Origin: an uncultured Verrucomicrobia subdivision 3 bacterium
Lineage (GTDB): Bacteria > Verrucomicrobiota > Verrucomicrobiia > Limisphaerales > UBA8199
Reading direction: 5' to 3'
Assembly: GCA_903913865.1 (NCBI GenBank)
Contig: CAIWMU010000214.1
Span: 1 to 64,000, forward strand
DNA length: 64,000 nucleotides
Shown here piece by piece: positions 35,191 to 44,493 of this stretch. The translations under genes were made by a program, and so were the position numbers. The notes below the pieces were generated by a model. It was not told where the DNA came from and did no database searches. It saw nothing but the letters and a program-made list of their open reading frames with translations. Each line of letters begins with the position of its first letter. Position 1 is the first letter of the stretch.

Positions 35191-37830
35191 ATGGACGGGT
35201 TCAGTTCGTCTGAGCGGAATCATTTTAGCGTAGTCATGAAACTATGGAACAGCCTCCCTGGAATTCGATGTATGGCGTCCTTTGCTAACATCGCCCTGCT
35301 AACTGCGTCCAATCGGACTCGAACCAATCATTCGAGTGGTCCATGGGGATTACGAAACGAGTCCGGGATCCACGCGAGCTTAACATCCCTCATCTTTTGG
35401 TCCCTCTTGGGGATCCTGTTGATTACCTGCACGCCAGCGAAAGCACAGTTCGAATATGTGATAAGGAGTGGAGCGTGCACGATCACGGGCTACACCGGTT
35501 TGAACAACGTCGTCACGATCCCGGATCATCTTGGTGGTCGACCTGTAACTGCTATAGGGAGTTTTGCATTTTCGGATAACTGGAATCTCACGAGCATATT
35601 TGTCCCAGCAACAATTACCAACCTGGAGCCTTATGCGTTAGGAGCTACCTATTACCTTGAAACGATAGTGGTGGATCCACTAAACCCAGCCTACTCCAGC
35701 TTTGATGGTGCCTTGTTCAATAAAAGCCGAACGACCTTGATTCAACTCCCAGACACGAAGACTGCAAATTATACAATTCCAAACGGTGTCACAAACATTT
35801 TGGAGTCTGCGCTCGGCGGTTCTGTGCTGACCAACATCACACTTCCATCATCGATCACCAGTGTCGGGAATTTATTCTCCGGCTGGCCAAATGAACTGGA
35901 ATCGATAGCTGTCGATCCGCTGAACCCAAACCTCTCCAGCCTCGATGGGGTCTTGTTTACAAAAGATCGAACCACACTTCTCAAATGTCCCGCAGGAAAG
36001 CAGGGAAATTACAAAATTCCGAGCAGCGTGCTTGTGGTCGCCTCAGATGCCTTCAATGGCACCGCTTTGACCAACATCACCATCTCGAGCAGGGTTGGAA
36101 ATATTGGAGAACAGGCTTTTGGGGGAACAAGCCTTGAAGGGATCACGGTGGAACCCGCGAATGAGGACTTCAGCAGCATCAACGGAGTTCTATTCAACAA
36201 GGCTGGGACTACGTTGATCTACTACCCTCGAACTCGGAGCGGCTCCTATGATGTTCCCTCAGGAGTCACGAACATTGGAAACTATGCCTTTTATGAGTCC
36301 TCCGACTTCACAGGTGCATCGCTCCCAAGCACCTTGCAGAGTATTGGGGACCACGCTTTTGGGCTTTGCCGGAGGATGACCGATGTCACTATTCCTGATA
36401 GCGTCAATACCATTGGGAACCGTGCCTTCTACGGTTGCTCCGAACTCCAGAGCATAATTTTTGGGGATCACCTTGCAAGCCTGGGGGAATCGGCATTCGC
36501 TTTTTGTCCGAGTTTGGCTCTTGTGGAACTTTCAAAAGGCACCACCAACATAGGCGTCAGAGCCTTCTATGAATGTAGTGGTCTCCAGAACATGGCAATC
36601 CCTGCCAATGTTTCCAGCATAGGCGAGGGAGCCTTCAGTCGATGCACCAGTCTAAAACAGTTCAGTGTGGAGACCAACAGCAATACATTTATCACACACA
36701 ATGGCGTCTTATTTTCTAATTCGCAGACGTCTCTGGTGGCCTATCCGGGTGCCAGAGGCGGTGCCTACGCAATCGGGACCAACGTACACACTATTTGTGC
36801 TTCCGCCTTCATGTTTTGTTCGAAGATGGATTCCATTACCATTCCAAACAGTGTCACCAACATCGATTACGATGCCTTCCGGGATTGCAGTTTCAATACC
36901 GTTTCAATTCCTAATAGCGTCAGTCACATTGGCAGGGGAGCTTTTAGCGGCTGCCTGAACCTCTCGATATTAATCTTGCCTGATAGCATCTCCCAGATTG
37001 AACAGTACGCATTTAGCTCTTGCTACAGCCTGCGTAGTGTCACCGTCCCTCCGAGCGTAACCAATATTGCCCACGGTGCGTTTTCAGATTGTCCATCGCT
37101 CGAGGAGATTTACTTTTTGGGGGACGCACCAACTCTAGGATACGATGTCTTCCTCCATTCACCCGTGACTGTCCATTACCAACCACACTCCACTGGCTGG
37201 GGGGCAACATTCGGTGACCGCCCTGCAGTCCCCTGGTTGCCCCAGGTCCCGTATACCTACATCACGATCAATGGCACGATTTTCATAACATCCTACACCG
37301 GTTTTGGAGGATCTGTCGCTGTTCCTGCTACCATCTCGGGTTTACCCGTCACCCAAATTGGAGACCGGACTTTTGCTTCCTGCACCAATCTCAGTTCCCT
37401 GGTGGTCCCAGGATCTGTCACCAACATTGGTGATGGAGCCTTTCTGGGTTGCAGCAGCCTTGCAGCAGTTTACTTCCTCGGCACGCCGCCCGCGACTGGC
37501 CCAAATGCATTCTATGGGGACACCGATACAGCCATCTACTATATGCCAGGAGCGGCTGGATGGGGTTCCTCATTCTCCGGCAGGCCAGCCGGGCTTTGGA
37601 ACCCACAAATCCAATCCACCGGCGGCACTTTTGGGGTTAGAAATGGTCACTTCGGGTTTACCATCACCTCCAGCACAAGTCTCACCGTTTTGGTTGAGGC
37701 AACCACTAATCTGCTAAGCCCGGTTTGGGTGCCGGTCGGCACCAACACCGTTTCCACTGGATCCTCCTACTTTTCCGATCCAGGATGGTCAACTCGCTCA
37801 GCAAGGTTTTATCGCCTTCGATCTCCTTGA
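35191..37830 (+). CDS. Secreted BspA-type leucine-rich-repeat protein
   Basis: An 879-residue protein. A signal-like hydrophobic stretch at residues 63-85 (LIFWSLLGILLITCTPAKA, cleaved before QFEYV) follows an unusually long N-region, so the true start may be internal. From about 90 to 800 it consists of BspA-type repeats with cores such as VTIPDSVNTIGNRAFYGCSEL and ITIPNSVTNIDYDAFRDCS. The last 70 residues form a beta domain ending SARFYRLRSP, a tail seen on many exported verrucomicrobial proteins. Probably surface-bound or secreted adhesin; ligand unknown. It is less G+C-rich than its neighbours and stands alone. Confidence 0.82.
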   Translation: MDGFSSSERNHFSVVMKLWNSLPGIRCMASFANIALLTASNRTRTNHSSGPWGLRNESGIHASLTSLIFWSLLGILLITCTPAKAQFEYVIRSGACTITGYTGLNNVVTIPDHLGGRPVTAIGSFAFSDNWNLTSIFVPATITNLEPYALGATYYLETIVVDPLNPAYSSFDGALFNKSRTTLIQLPDTKTANYTIPNGVTNILESALGGSVLTNITLPSSITSVGNLFSGWPNELESIAVDPLNPNLSSLDGVLFTKDRTTLLKCPAGKQGNYKIPSSVLVVASDAFNGTALTNITISSRVGNIGEQAFGGTSLEGITVEPANEDFSSINGVLFNKAGTTLIYYPRTRSGSYDVPSGVTNIGNYAFYESSDFTGASLPSTLQSIGDHAFGLCRRMTDVTIPDSVNTIGNRAFYGCSELQSIIFGDHLASLGESAFAFCPSLALVELSKGTTNIGVRAFYECSGLQNMAIPANVSSIGEGAFSRCTSLKQFSVETNSNTFITHNGVLFSNSQTSLVAYPGARGGAYAIGTNVHTICASAFMFCSKMDSITIPNSVTNIDYDAFRDCSFNTVSIPNSVSHIGRGAFSGCLNLSILILPDSISQIEQYAFSSCYSLRSVTVPPSVTNIAHGAFSDCPSLEEIYFLGDAPTLGYDVFLHSPVTVHYQPHSTGWGATFGDRPAVPWLPQVPYTYITINGTIFITSYTGFGGSVAVPATISGLPVTQIGDRTFASCTNLSSLVVPGSVTNIGDGAFLGCSSLAAVYFLGTPPATGPNAFYGDTDTAIYYMPGAAGWGSSFSGRPAGLWNPQIQSTGGTFGVRNGHFGFTITSSTSLTVLVEATTNLLSPVWVPVGTNTVSTGSSYFSDPGWSTRSARFYRLRSP

Positions 37831-38019
37831 ACCCGTCACTTGAGAGCTCAACAACGCATCTCCGGTCCACTACGAGCCAGAATTTTGCCCCTTGATTCAA
37901 AAAAACTTCCCGGTTGACAGTTCCGTTCCGCCACGTAGTCTTTCACGTCCTGACCGATGAGGCACTGGCCGTCCCAAAAAGACCGCCGGGCTGAGGTCGC
38001 TGGAAGGAAGTGATACTGA

Positions 38020-38217
38020 TTGACCGAAATCAAACTTAAAAAAGGCGAGTCCGTGGATAAAGCGCTCCGGCGCTTGAAGAAGAAGATTGATCGCGAAGGC
38101 ACCTTGAAGATCGTGCGTGGTCACCGGCATTTTGAAAAGCCGAGTGAGAAACGCCGCCGCAAGGAAAAGGCAGCGCGGTTCTCTGCCATGCTCACCGCAC
38201 GTTACGCGGACCTCTGA
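38020..38217 (+). CDS. rpsU: 30S ribosomal protein S21
   Basis: A 65-residue basic protein matching bS21: IKLKKGESVDKALRRLKKKIDREG, HFEKPSEKRRRKEKAA. It starts with TTG, preceded by GGAAGGAAG nine bases upstream, a good ribosome site; no ATG fits the conserved N-terminus. A strong terminator follows at 38239-38275, so it is a monocistronic gene. The rare start codon on a ribosomal protein gene may tune its level. Confidence 0.9.
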   Translation: MTEIKLKKGESVDKALRRLKKKIDREGTLKIVRGHRHFEKPSEKRRRKEKAARFSAMLTARYADL

Positions 38218-38238
38218 TCCGCACAACTGCGATTTCAG

Positions 38239-38275
38239 CGGCGGGCGCGATTTAAAACCGCGCCCGCCGGTTTTT
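38239..38275 (+). terminator. Rho-independent terminator of rpsU
   Basis: CGGCGGGCGCG pairs with CGCGCCCGCCG across a nine-base loop (ATTTAAAAC), followed by GTTTTTG. A perfect 11-pair, all-G/C-rich stem 22 bases after the rpsU stop codon. Confidence 0.93.
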
Positions 38276-38373
38276 GTTCATTTTCAGCAAGGCGGGTGGT
38301 GTTCCACCCGGTTTCAGTATAAAGCGCGAAGTGCTTTCCAAGCAGCCCTTCCGAACATCCTGACATTCCACCC

Positions 38374-39288
38374 ATGTATTCCCTCTCCACCTGTTGGAAC
38401 TCCAACCGCCACACGGATGGCCGCGCCATGCTCCGCGAAATCCGCGATCTCGGCTTTGAATACGCCGAACTGAGCCACGGAACACGCATCAGCCTGGTGC
38501 CCGGCATCATGGAAGCCGTCGATGCCGGGGAGATCAAGATTTCCACCCTCCACAATTTCTGCCCCCTGCCGATGGGGGTGAATCATGCCGCCCCGAACCT
38601 GTTCAAGTTTTCGGCTGAAAACGATCGCGAACGCGAACTCGCGCACCGGCACACTCTCAAGACCCTGGACTTTGCAGTCCGGATGAAGGCCAAACTGGTC
38701 GTTCTCCACCTCGGAAGCATCGAGATGAAGGATTACAACGACAAACTCCTGGCCCTGGTTGAGCGCAAGGAGACCGATACCCCCAAATACCGCAAGCTTT
38801 GCCAGGAGATGGAGGAGAAGCGGGAGGCGAAGAAGGAGGCCTATTTCGAGCGGATGAAGGAATCCCTCAAAAAGCTGGTTCCCGAGGCGGAGTCCCGGGG
38901 ATTGCTCCTCGGGGCCGAAAACCGGGAGGCACTGGAGGAATTGCCCATCGAGAGCGATTATCCGTTCATGTTCCGGGAGATCAACAGCCCCAGCCTGCGC
39001 TACTGGCACGACACAGGCCATGCCCAGATCAAGGAAAACCTCGGGTTCATCAACCACGCAGCACATCTCCAGTCCCTGGCAGACCGTCTTGCGGGTTTCC
39101 ACATCCACGATGTGCAGTTCCCGGGCCGGGACCACTGCACCCCCGGCTCCGGCATGATCGATTTCGCCGGACTGAAGCCGATGGTGAAGCCGGAGCACAT
39201 CAAGGTGTTTGAACTCAGCCCCGGCCTGACTGTGGAACAGGTGCGGCAGGGGGTCGCCCATGTGAAGGGAATCTGGGGGGAGGATTGA
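38374..39288 (+). CDS. Sugar phosphate isomerase/epimerase-like TIM-barrel protein
   Basis: A 304-residue xylose-isomerase-like/AP-endonuclease-2 family protein. Metal-site segments are visible: VVLHLGS, LLLGAENREALEELP, YWHDTGHAQIKENLG, GFHIHDVQFPGRDHCTPGSGMIDFAGL and KVFELSPG. A charged helical insertion (REAKKEAYFERMKESLKKLVPE) precedes the fourth strand. Cytoplasmic, no signal peptide. The precise substrate is unknown. Its stop overlaps the open frame leading into cca, so the two may be cotranscribed. Confidence 0.83.
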   Translation: MYSLSTCWNSNRHTDGRAMLREIRDLGFEYAELSHGTRISLVPGIMEAVDAGEIKISTLHNFCPLPMGVNHAAPNLFKFSAENDRERELAHRHTLKTLDFAVRMKAKLVVLHLGSIEMKDYNDKLLALVERKETDTPKYRKLCQEMEEKREAKKEAYFERMKESLKKLVPEAESRGLLLGAENREALEELPIESDYPFMFREINSPSLRYWHDTGHAQIKENLGFINHAAHLQSLADRLAGFHIHDVQFPGRDHCTPGSGMIDFAGLKPMVKPEHIKVFELSPGLTVEQVRQGVAHVKGIWGED

Positions 39289-39350
39289 CCGGGCGGGCGG
39301 ACCCGCCCCTTCCAAAGGGTTTGGAGCTGAATCCACAAACCGGATACCGC

Positions 39351-40694
39351 ATGACCCTCCAGCCCGACAGCGAGTTGGCACAAGCTGCCACAAGAATCGC
39401 CCGCCGATTGCAGGAGGCCGGGTTTCAGGCATTCTGGGTTGGCGGCTCCGTGCGGGACCTTCTTCTTGGGCAGGAGCCCGGCGACTACGACATTGCCACC
39501 TCCGCCCTCACAGACCAGGTGGAAAGCCTGTTTCCCAAGACCATTCCCGTGGGCAAAAAATTCGGCGTGGTGATCGTGCGGGAACCCCCCTTCGAATTTC
39601 AGGTTGCCACCTTCCGTGCGGAATCCGATTACCGTGATGGACGCCGCCCTGAAGAGGTCCAATTCGGCGATCCCCGGGCCGACGCAGTCCGGCGGGATTT
39701 CACGGTCAACGGTCTGTTCTACGATCCGGTGGCCGGCGAACTCCGGGACTGGGTGGGAGGCGGTCCGGATCTGAAGGCGCAGATCCTGAGAACGATCGGA
39801 AATCCCGACGAGCGGTTTGGTGAGGATTACTTGCGGATGCTGCGTGCCGTGAGGCTCGCCGCCCGGCTCGGTTTTGCAATTGAGGAGGGAACGATGGCAT
39901 CCGTCCAGCGAAACGCCCGGCTGATCACCCGCACCAGTCCGGAGCGCATCCGGGATGAACTGATCAAACTGCTCCGCCCGCCCCATGCGGCCAGGGGCCT
40001 CGAACTGTTGCGGGAAAGCGGATTGATCGGCCATGTCCTGCCGGAGATTGCCGCCACCATCACCTGCGAACAGTCGCCCGATTTCCATCCCGAGGGCAGC
40101 GTCTTCAACCACATCAAACTGATGTTGCAGCATCTCCCTGCGGATGCCGACCCCTCCCTGCCGTGGGCCGCCCTGCTCCACGATGTCGCCAAACCCCTCA
40201 CCGCCTCCCGGGATCCCCTCACAGGAACCATCCACTTCTACACCCACGAACGGGTGGGGGCTGAGATGACTGAGGTGATCCTCACCCGGCTCCGGTTTCC
40301 GCGACGGCAGATTGATGAGATCGTCACCGCCGTGCGCGGCCACATGCGGTTCAAGGATGCTCCACAAATGCGGCAGTCAACCCTCCGCCGGATGCTTCTG
40401 GAACCTACCTTCCCCCTGGAACTGCAGTTGCACCGGCTGGACTGCCTCGGTTCGCATGGCCGTCTGGGAATTTACGATTATCTCATCGAGCAGAAGCTCC
40501 AACTCGAGCAGCAACCCGCCCTGCTTCCGCTACTCGTCACAGGAAGGGACCTGATGGATCAGGGGGTTGCACCGGGGCCCGAAATGGGCAGGCTGCTCTC
40601 CCGGATCCGCGATCTGCAACTTCAGGAGGAACTCCACACCAGTGAGCAGGCCCTCGCCTGGTTGCGGAAAGAACTCGGAAGCGGCCCCCGGTAG
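39351..40694 (+). CDS. cca: CCA tRNA nucleotidyltransferase
   Basis: A 447-residue class II nucleotidyltransferase. The head domain has FWVGGSVRDLLLGQEPGDYDIATSA (G-S and D-x-D), then RRDFTVNGLFYDP, EDYLRMLRAVRLAARLGF and RTSPERIRDELIKLL. An HD domain follows (PEGSVFNHIKLMLQHLP, WAALLHDVAKP) as in bacterial CCA enzymes with phosphohydrolase activity. It adds or repairs the tRNA 3' CCA end. ATG at 39351 begins just before the conserved head; an upstream in-frame start at 39285 is less likely. It converges on hisD across a hairpin-rich gap. Confidence 0.92.
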   Translation: MTLQPDSELAQAATRIARRLQEAGFQAFWVGGSVRDLLLGQEPGDYDIATSALTDQVESLFPKTIPVGKKFGVVIVREPPFEFQVATFRAESDYRDGRRPEEVQFGDPRADAVRRDFTVNGLFYDPVAGELRDWVGGGPDLKAQILRTIGNPDERFGEDYLRMLRAVRLAARLGFAIEEGTMASVQRNARLITRTSPERIRDELIKLLRPPHAARGLELLRESGLIGHVLPEIAATITCEQSPDFHPEGSVFNHIKLMLQHLPADADPSLPWAALLHDVAKPLTASRDPLTGTIHFYTHERVGAEMTEVILTRLRFPRRQIDEIVTAVRGHMRFKDAPQMRQSTLRRMLLEPTFPLELQLHRLDCLGSHGRLGIYDYLIEQKLQLEQQPALLPLLVTGRDLMDQGVAPGPEMGRLLSRIRDLQLQEELHTSEQALAWLRKELGSGPR

Positions 40695-41102
40695 GGTAGG
40701 CGCTCCGCACCCGCAGCGGCCCGGCACCTCCCCCAAAGCCCAGCCGGGTTGCGCCATCCTCGGCGTTACCCTGGGTATATGTGGGAGAATCGCAACAACC
40801 ACAACGTGGAAAGGGGAATCTCGCGCGGAGACGCGGAGGAAGGGATGAGATCAGGGGTCTTCTCTGCGCCTCCGGGCCTCTGCGCGCGGTATGCCGGGTG
40901 GTGCAACGGCACAACACATCCGGTGTTGTTTGGTTGTACTTTATGTGCCAACGATAATACCTCGACGGCGCAACCCCTGCGCTTCGGCGCAGAATCCCTT
41001 GGGATTCCCGGAGAGGAAAAACCCGACTGGTTCATGGCCGGCTCCCGCGTCCCGTTCGGTTTGCAAACCGGCGCCCAACCGGACACCAAACAGCTGCACC
41101 GC
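40695..41102. other. Hairpin-rich noncoding region between cca and hisD
   Basis: 408 bases between convergent stop codons contain at least five inverted repeats. An imperfect repeat is at 40821-40888. At 40911-40929 ACAACAC pairs with GTGTTGT. At 40977-40992 CTGCGC-TTCG-GCGCAG is a UUCG tetraloop stem. At 40993-41006 AATCCC-TT-GGGATT follows immediately. At 41057-41070 lies the perfect palindrome CGGTTTGCAAACCG. None has a T-run, so they are not ordinary intrinsic terminators. No open frame here looks real. Confidence 0.6.
40821..40888. repeat. REP-like imperfect inverted repeat
   Basis: The left arm TCGCGCGGAGACGCGGAGGA resembles the reverse complement of the right arm CGCCTCCGGGCCTCTGCGCG, separated by about 28 bases. 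The GCGGAGACGCGGAGG theme is a common interspersed palindromic repeat in several bacterial phyla; no second copy was noticed in this window. Confidence 0.5.
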
Positions 41103-42392
41103 TCAACCCCGGATCTCGGCGCTCGCCCCGTGGGCGTCCAAGCCTTCCATTTTGGCAAAGGTCTTCACGGCGGGAAGGGCCTTTTTAAGGCCGCTGCGGC
41201 TGTATTCGACAACACTGGTCCGGCGTTGGAACTGGTCCACGCTCAACCCGGGGAAGGAAACTCCGGCCCCGCCTGTTGGCAGGGTATGGCTCGGGCCCGC
41301 GACATAATCCCCAAGCACCGTTGGCGACCATGGCCCGAGGAAAAGGGCCCCGGCGGTCACGATCTTTTCGCTAACCTTGCGGGCGTTGCGGGTCATCACC
41401 TCGCAATGCTCGGGCGCGAGGGCATTCGTCAACTCCACCCCCTGCTCAAGCGACTTCACAAGAATCAGCGAGGTTCCATTTTCGAGAACCTTTGCGATGT
41501 ATTCCTTGCGCTCACAGGTTTTGATCTGAACCCCGATCTCCTGCTCCACAGCGGAAAGAAAGTTGGCCGAGGTTGTGACCAGCCAGACCCGCTCATGGCC
41601 GGATCCGTGCTCGGCCTGGGCCAGAATGTCGGCAGCGGCATGGCGCGGATTGGCAGTGTCATCTGCAAGCACCAGAACCTCACTGGGCCCCGGCAGCAGG
41701 TCGATCGCCACATGCCCCACCACCAGCCGTTTGGCCGCGACCACATACGCGTTGCCGGGTCCGAAAATCTTCTGCACACGGCGGATGGTCTGAGTGCCAA
41801 ACGCCATCGCCCCGATCGCCTGGGCCCCTCCCACACGATAGATCTCCGTCGCACCCGCGATCCGTGCCGCGTAAAGCAGGGCCGGATTCACAGATCCATC
41901 CTTGCCACATGGAGTGCATACCACGATCTCGCTACATCCCGCCACGCGGGCAAGACTGGCCGTCATGAGTGCAGTCGAGACCAGAGGGGCTGTCCCGCCG
42001 GGAATGTAAACGCCCACCCGCTGGAACGGGTCAAACTTCTCCCCGACCAGCGCCCCGTGCGAATTGCGGATCTGCCATGCCTTGCGGCGGCTGCGCCGGG
42101 CAAACCTGGCAATGTTGCCGTCCGCCTCGGCAACGGCTGTGCGTAGTTCAGGATCGGCTTTGAGCGACGCTGCCATGAGTTCAGACCGTGTGACAGCCAG
42201 ATGGCCGGCAGTAAGCTTTGCCCCGTCGAATTTCGCAGTGTATTTGATCAGCGCCGCATCCCCCCCGCTCCGCACGGACTCAAGTATCCGCCGGGCGGCG
42301 GTCTCAATCTCCGGGTTGAACAAACTCGAGGCCGCAGCCAGCGCGCTGCACCTGGCGGCAAAATCGGGATCGGAATGTCGGATGACGTTCAT
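41103..42392 (-). CDS. hisD: Histidinol dehydrogenase
   Basis: A 429-residue zinc and NAD enzyme catalysing the last two steps of histidine synthesis. Clear segments are RVGVYIPGGTAPLVSTALMTA, RVGGAQAIGAMAFGT, KIFGPGNAYVVAAKR, DLLPGPSEVLVLAD and ALAPEHCEVMTRNA, with GDYVAGPSHTLPTGG near the end. Length is normal. ATG at 42392 is preferred to an upstream ATG at 42416, because MNVIRHSD fits the family N-terminus. It lies 62 bases after hoxW on the same strand, with no other his genes nearby. Confidence 0.94.
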   Translation of the reverse strand: MNVIRHSDPDFAARCSALAAASSLFNPEIETAARRILESVRSGGDAALIKYTAKFDGAKLTAGHLAVTRSELMAASLKADPELRTAVAEADGNIARFARRSRRKAWQIRNSHGALVGEKFDPFQRVGVYIPGGTAPLVSTALMTASLARVAGCSEIVVCTPCGKDGSVNPALLYAARIAGATEIYRVGGAQAIGAMAFGTQTIRRVQKIFGPGNAYVVAAKRLVVGHVAIDLLPGPSEVLVLADDTANPRHAAADILAQAEHGSGHERVWLVTTSANFLSAVEQEIGVQIKTCERKEYIAKVLENGTSLILVKSLEQGVELTNALAPEHCEVMTRNARKVSEKIVTAGALFLGPWSPTVLGDYVAGPSHTLPTGGAGVSFPGLSVDQFQRRTSVVEYSRSGLKKALPAVKTFAKMEGLDAHGASAEIRG

Positions 42393-42454
42393 AGCCCGGC
42401 AGGGTATGGGATCCAACAGGCAAAGTCAAAAAGGGTCGGGAAGCCGGAAACCCG

Positions 42455-42955
42455 TCAACCCGCCTGACCGGGGGACCCGGCCAACTGCTTCTGATGGAAT
42501 TCAAGGATCAGCTGGACGGCCTGATCCAGCCCGGCTTGGGCGCTTGCGGTAATCTCCTCGGTGAAGCCCAGGCTTTCTGCCGGAATGGTGAGCCACCACC
42601 CGGTCGGGGCATGACCAAACACATCCCGGGCAAGGGCAAGAATGGTGCGCGGGTTCGCGGCGTGGGCCATGATCTGGGAGGTCTCGGCCGGCTCCAACTC
42701 GCGGAACTGCACCTCGCGTGGAGCATCCACGGCGGCATCCGCAAAAATGACGACATCCGCATTTGATACCGGATCGGCCACCTCGGGTGTGAGAAGACCG
42801 CATTCAAGGGTCGTCAATCCCGGAAGATTCATCGGCTCCAATTTGGCCACAAGACGGGGTCCAAGACTGTCATCACCCCGGAGGGTGTTTCCGTAGCCGA
42901 TGACGAGCAATCTTGTTCGGGCGGGAGAGGTTGTTGGCACTGGCATCTCAGGCAT
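42455..42955 (-). CDS. hoxW: Hydrogenase maturation protease
   Basis: A 166-residue endopeptidase that cuts the C-terminal extension of the NiFe large subunit after nickel insertion. LLVIGYGNTLRGDDSLGPRLV contains the first metal-binding Asp; DVVIFADAAVDA holds the second. The family His is probably in the MAHAANPRTILALA region. It lies about 100 bases behind hoxH, its expected substrate, whose C-terminus carries a tail beyond DPCLSCSTH. The start is one of three close ATGs; 42955 is chosen. Confidence 0.85.
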   Translation of the reverse strand: MPEMPVPTTSPARTRLLVIGYGNTLRGDDSLGPRLVAKLEPMNLPGLTTLECGLLTPEVADPVSNADVVIFADAAVDAPREVQFRELEPAETSQIMAHAANPRTILALARDVFGHAPTGWWLTIPAESLGFTEEITASAQAGLDQAVQLILEFHQKQLAGSPGQAG

Positions 42956-43051
42956 GTGTTTCGCAGGCATCCAAATTCGGGGCCAGCATGACGCCGACAT
43001 GGGAGGGACACAAGTCCTCTCCCAACCCGGTCACTGTGGAGATTTCCCGAT

Positions 43052-44476
43052 TCAGCCCCGGGTCACCCGGTTCAGAAGCGCCCCATCCGGGCCCAGCAAC
43101 CGGACTTCAAGGGGCATCTGGCCGACCGCGTGGGTCGAACAACTCAAGCATGGATCATAGCAGCGGATGCCATGCTCCACACGATTGAGCATCGCCTCGG
43201 GGATGTCCGTCCCGCGAACGTAGTGCCGGGCAATCTGTGCCACGGTCTGGTTCATCGCCAGATTATTTTGGCCGGTGGCGACAATCAGGTTCACCTTACG
43301 CAGCAGCCCATCCCGGTCCACGGTATAATCATGGAACAGGGTCCCGCGTGGCGCCTCGCTCACCCCAACGCCCCGCAGGCTGTTGATGCCCGCATCAGCC
43401 CGAAGATAATCACTGCCCAGCTCCGGATCGTCCATGAGCTGTTCCACCCGCTCAATGCAGGTCAGAATCTCGATCAGGCGGGCGTAATGGTAAAGGAAGG
43501 AGGATGTCACCGCACCCCTGCCCAATCCCTTGAACAACTTCAGCTCGGCATCCGCCAGCGGGGTTCCCATCCGCTCCGCAACATTTAAGCGGGCCAGCGG
43601 CCCGACACGATACATGCCATCCGGACAGCCCAGAGGCGAGTAGTATGGGGATTTGAGATAAGATCCGGGGTGTGCAGCCTCCGCGATGTAATCGGCATAC
43701 TTCGATGGCTCCAACTGGTCCGCAATGATGCAGCCACTCGAATCCGTGAACCGCAACTTGCCACCATGATGTTCCCACGTGCCATCCGGCTCAACAAGCC
43801 CCATGAAGAGTGAGGGGAAGTTGCCGAAGAACTGGACCTCCCGCTTGTGGGTTTCCATGGTGTGCTTGAAAAGGTCAAACGCCACCCGGGTTGTCGCATG
43901 GGCCTCAGGCAGCCAGGCGCGGATCTTGGCCCGTCCCGCCTCCGAAAGAGCACTGCGCACACCGCCCGGAACCGCCCAGGCTGGATGCACCTTCTGACCG
44001 CCCAAAATCTGTATGACCTCCTGGCCAAACTGACGGAGCCGGATCCCCGCACGCGCCAGCTCCTTGTTGGCGGCAATCAGCCCGAACACGTTCCGCTGGG
44101 CCGGAGGTGTGTCCCACCCCAGAAGAAAATCAGGGGCGCTCAGGTGGAAAAAGCTCAAGGCGTGGCTCTGGATGAACTGGCCGAGATTCATCAAGCGGCG
44201 CAGCTTGTCGGCCGCCGGGGGAATGTTCACAGCCATGATCGCATCCCCCGCCTTGGCGGAGGCCAGAAGATGGCTTACAGGGCAGATGCCGCAAATGCGC
44301 GGGGTGATGCCGGGCATCTCCGAGTAGGGGCGCCCTTCACAGAATTTCTCAAATCCACGAAACTCCACAACGTGGAATTCCGCGTCGGAAACATTTCCGG
44401 CATCGTCCAGATGGATGCTGATCTTGGCGTGACCCTCGATGCGTGTGACCGGGTCAATGATGATACGTTGTGCCAT
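43052..44476 (-). CDS. hoxH: NAD-linked [NiFe] hydrogenase large subunit
   Basis: A 474-residue large subunit. The N-terminal nickel site is [10 protein letters not shown] and the C-terminal site is DPCLSCSTH, followed by about 24 residues ([14 protein letters not shown] and on) likely removed by Hox[22 protein letters not shown] is the standard start; the open frame upstream overlaps hoxY and is ignored. Together with HoxY and the diaphorase HoxEFU it forms a bidirectional group 3d-type cytoplasmic hydrogenase coupling H2 to NAD(H). All four nickel-ligating cysteines are present. Confidence 0.94.
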   Translation of the reverse strand: MAQRIIIDPVTRIEGHAKISIHLDDAGNVSDAEFHVVEFRGFEKFCEGRPYSEMPGITPRICGICPVSHLLASAKAGDAIMAVNIPPAADKLRRLMNLGQFIQSHALSFFHLSAPDFLLGWDTPPAQRNVFGLIAANKELARAGIRLRQFGQEVIQILGGQKVHPAWAVPGGVRSALSEAGRAKIRAWLPEAHATTRVAFDLFKHTMETHKREVQFFGNFPSLFMGLVEPDGTWEHHGGKLRFTDSSGCIIADQLEPSKYADYIAEAAHPGSYLKSPYYSPLGCPDGMYRVGPLARLNVAERMGTPLADAELKLFKGLGRGAVTSSFLYHYARLIEILTCIERVEQLMDDPELGSDYLRADAGINSLRGVGVSEAPRGTLFHDYTVDRDGLLRKVNLIVATGQNNLAMNQTVAQIARHYVRGTDIPEAMLNRVEHGIRCYDPCLSCSTHAVGQMPLEVRLLGPDGALLNRVTRG

Positions 44477-44493
44477 AGGGTGGACTCGGGGGG

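Noticed and set aside
35500-37500. Repeat array in the LRR gene as CRISPR or tandem repeat
   Set aside because: The periodicity is protein-level (leucine-rich repeats); the DNA copies are diverged and fully coding. No CRISPR array was seen anywhere.
39000-40367. 455-residue open frame on the minus strand
   Set aside because: Opposite cca and the TIM-barrel gene, both confidently assigned.
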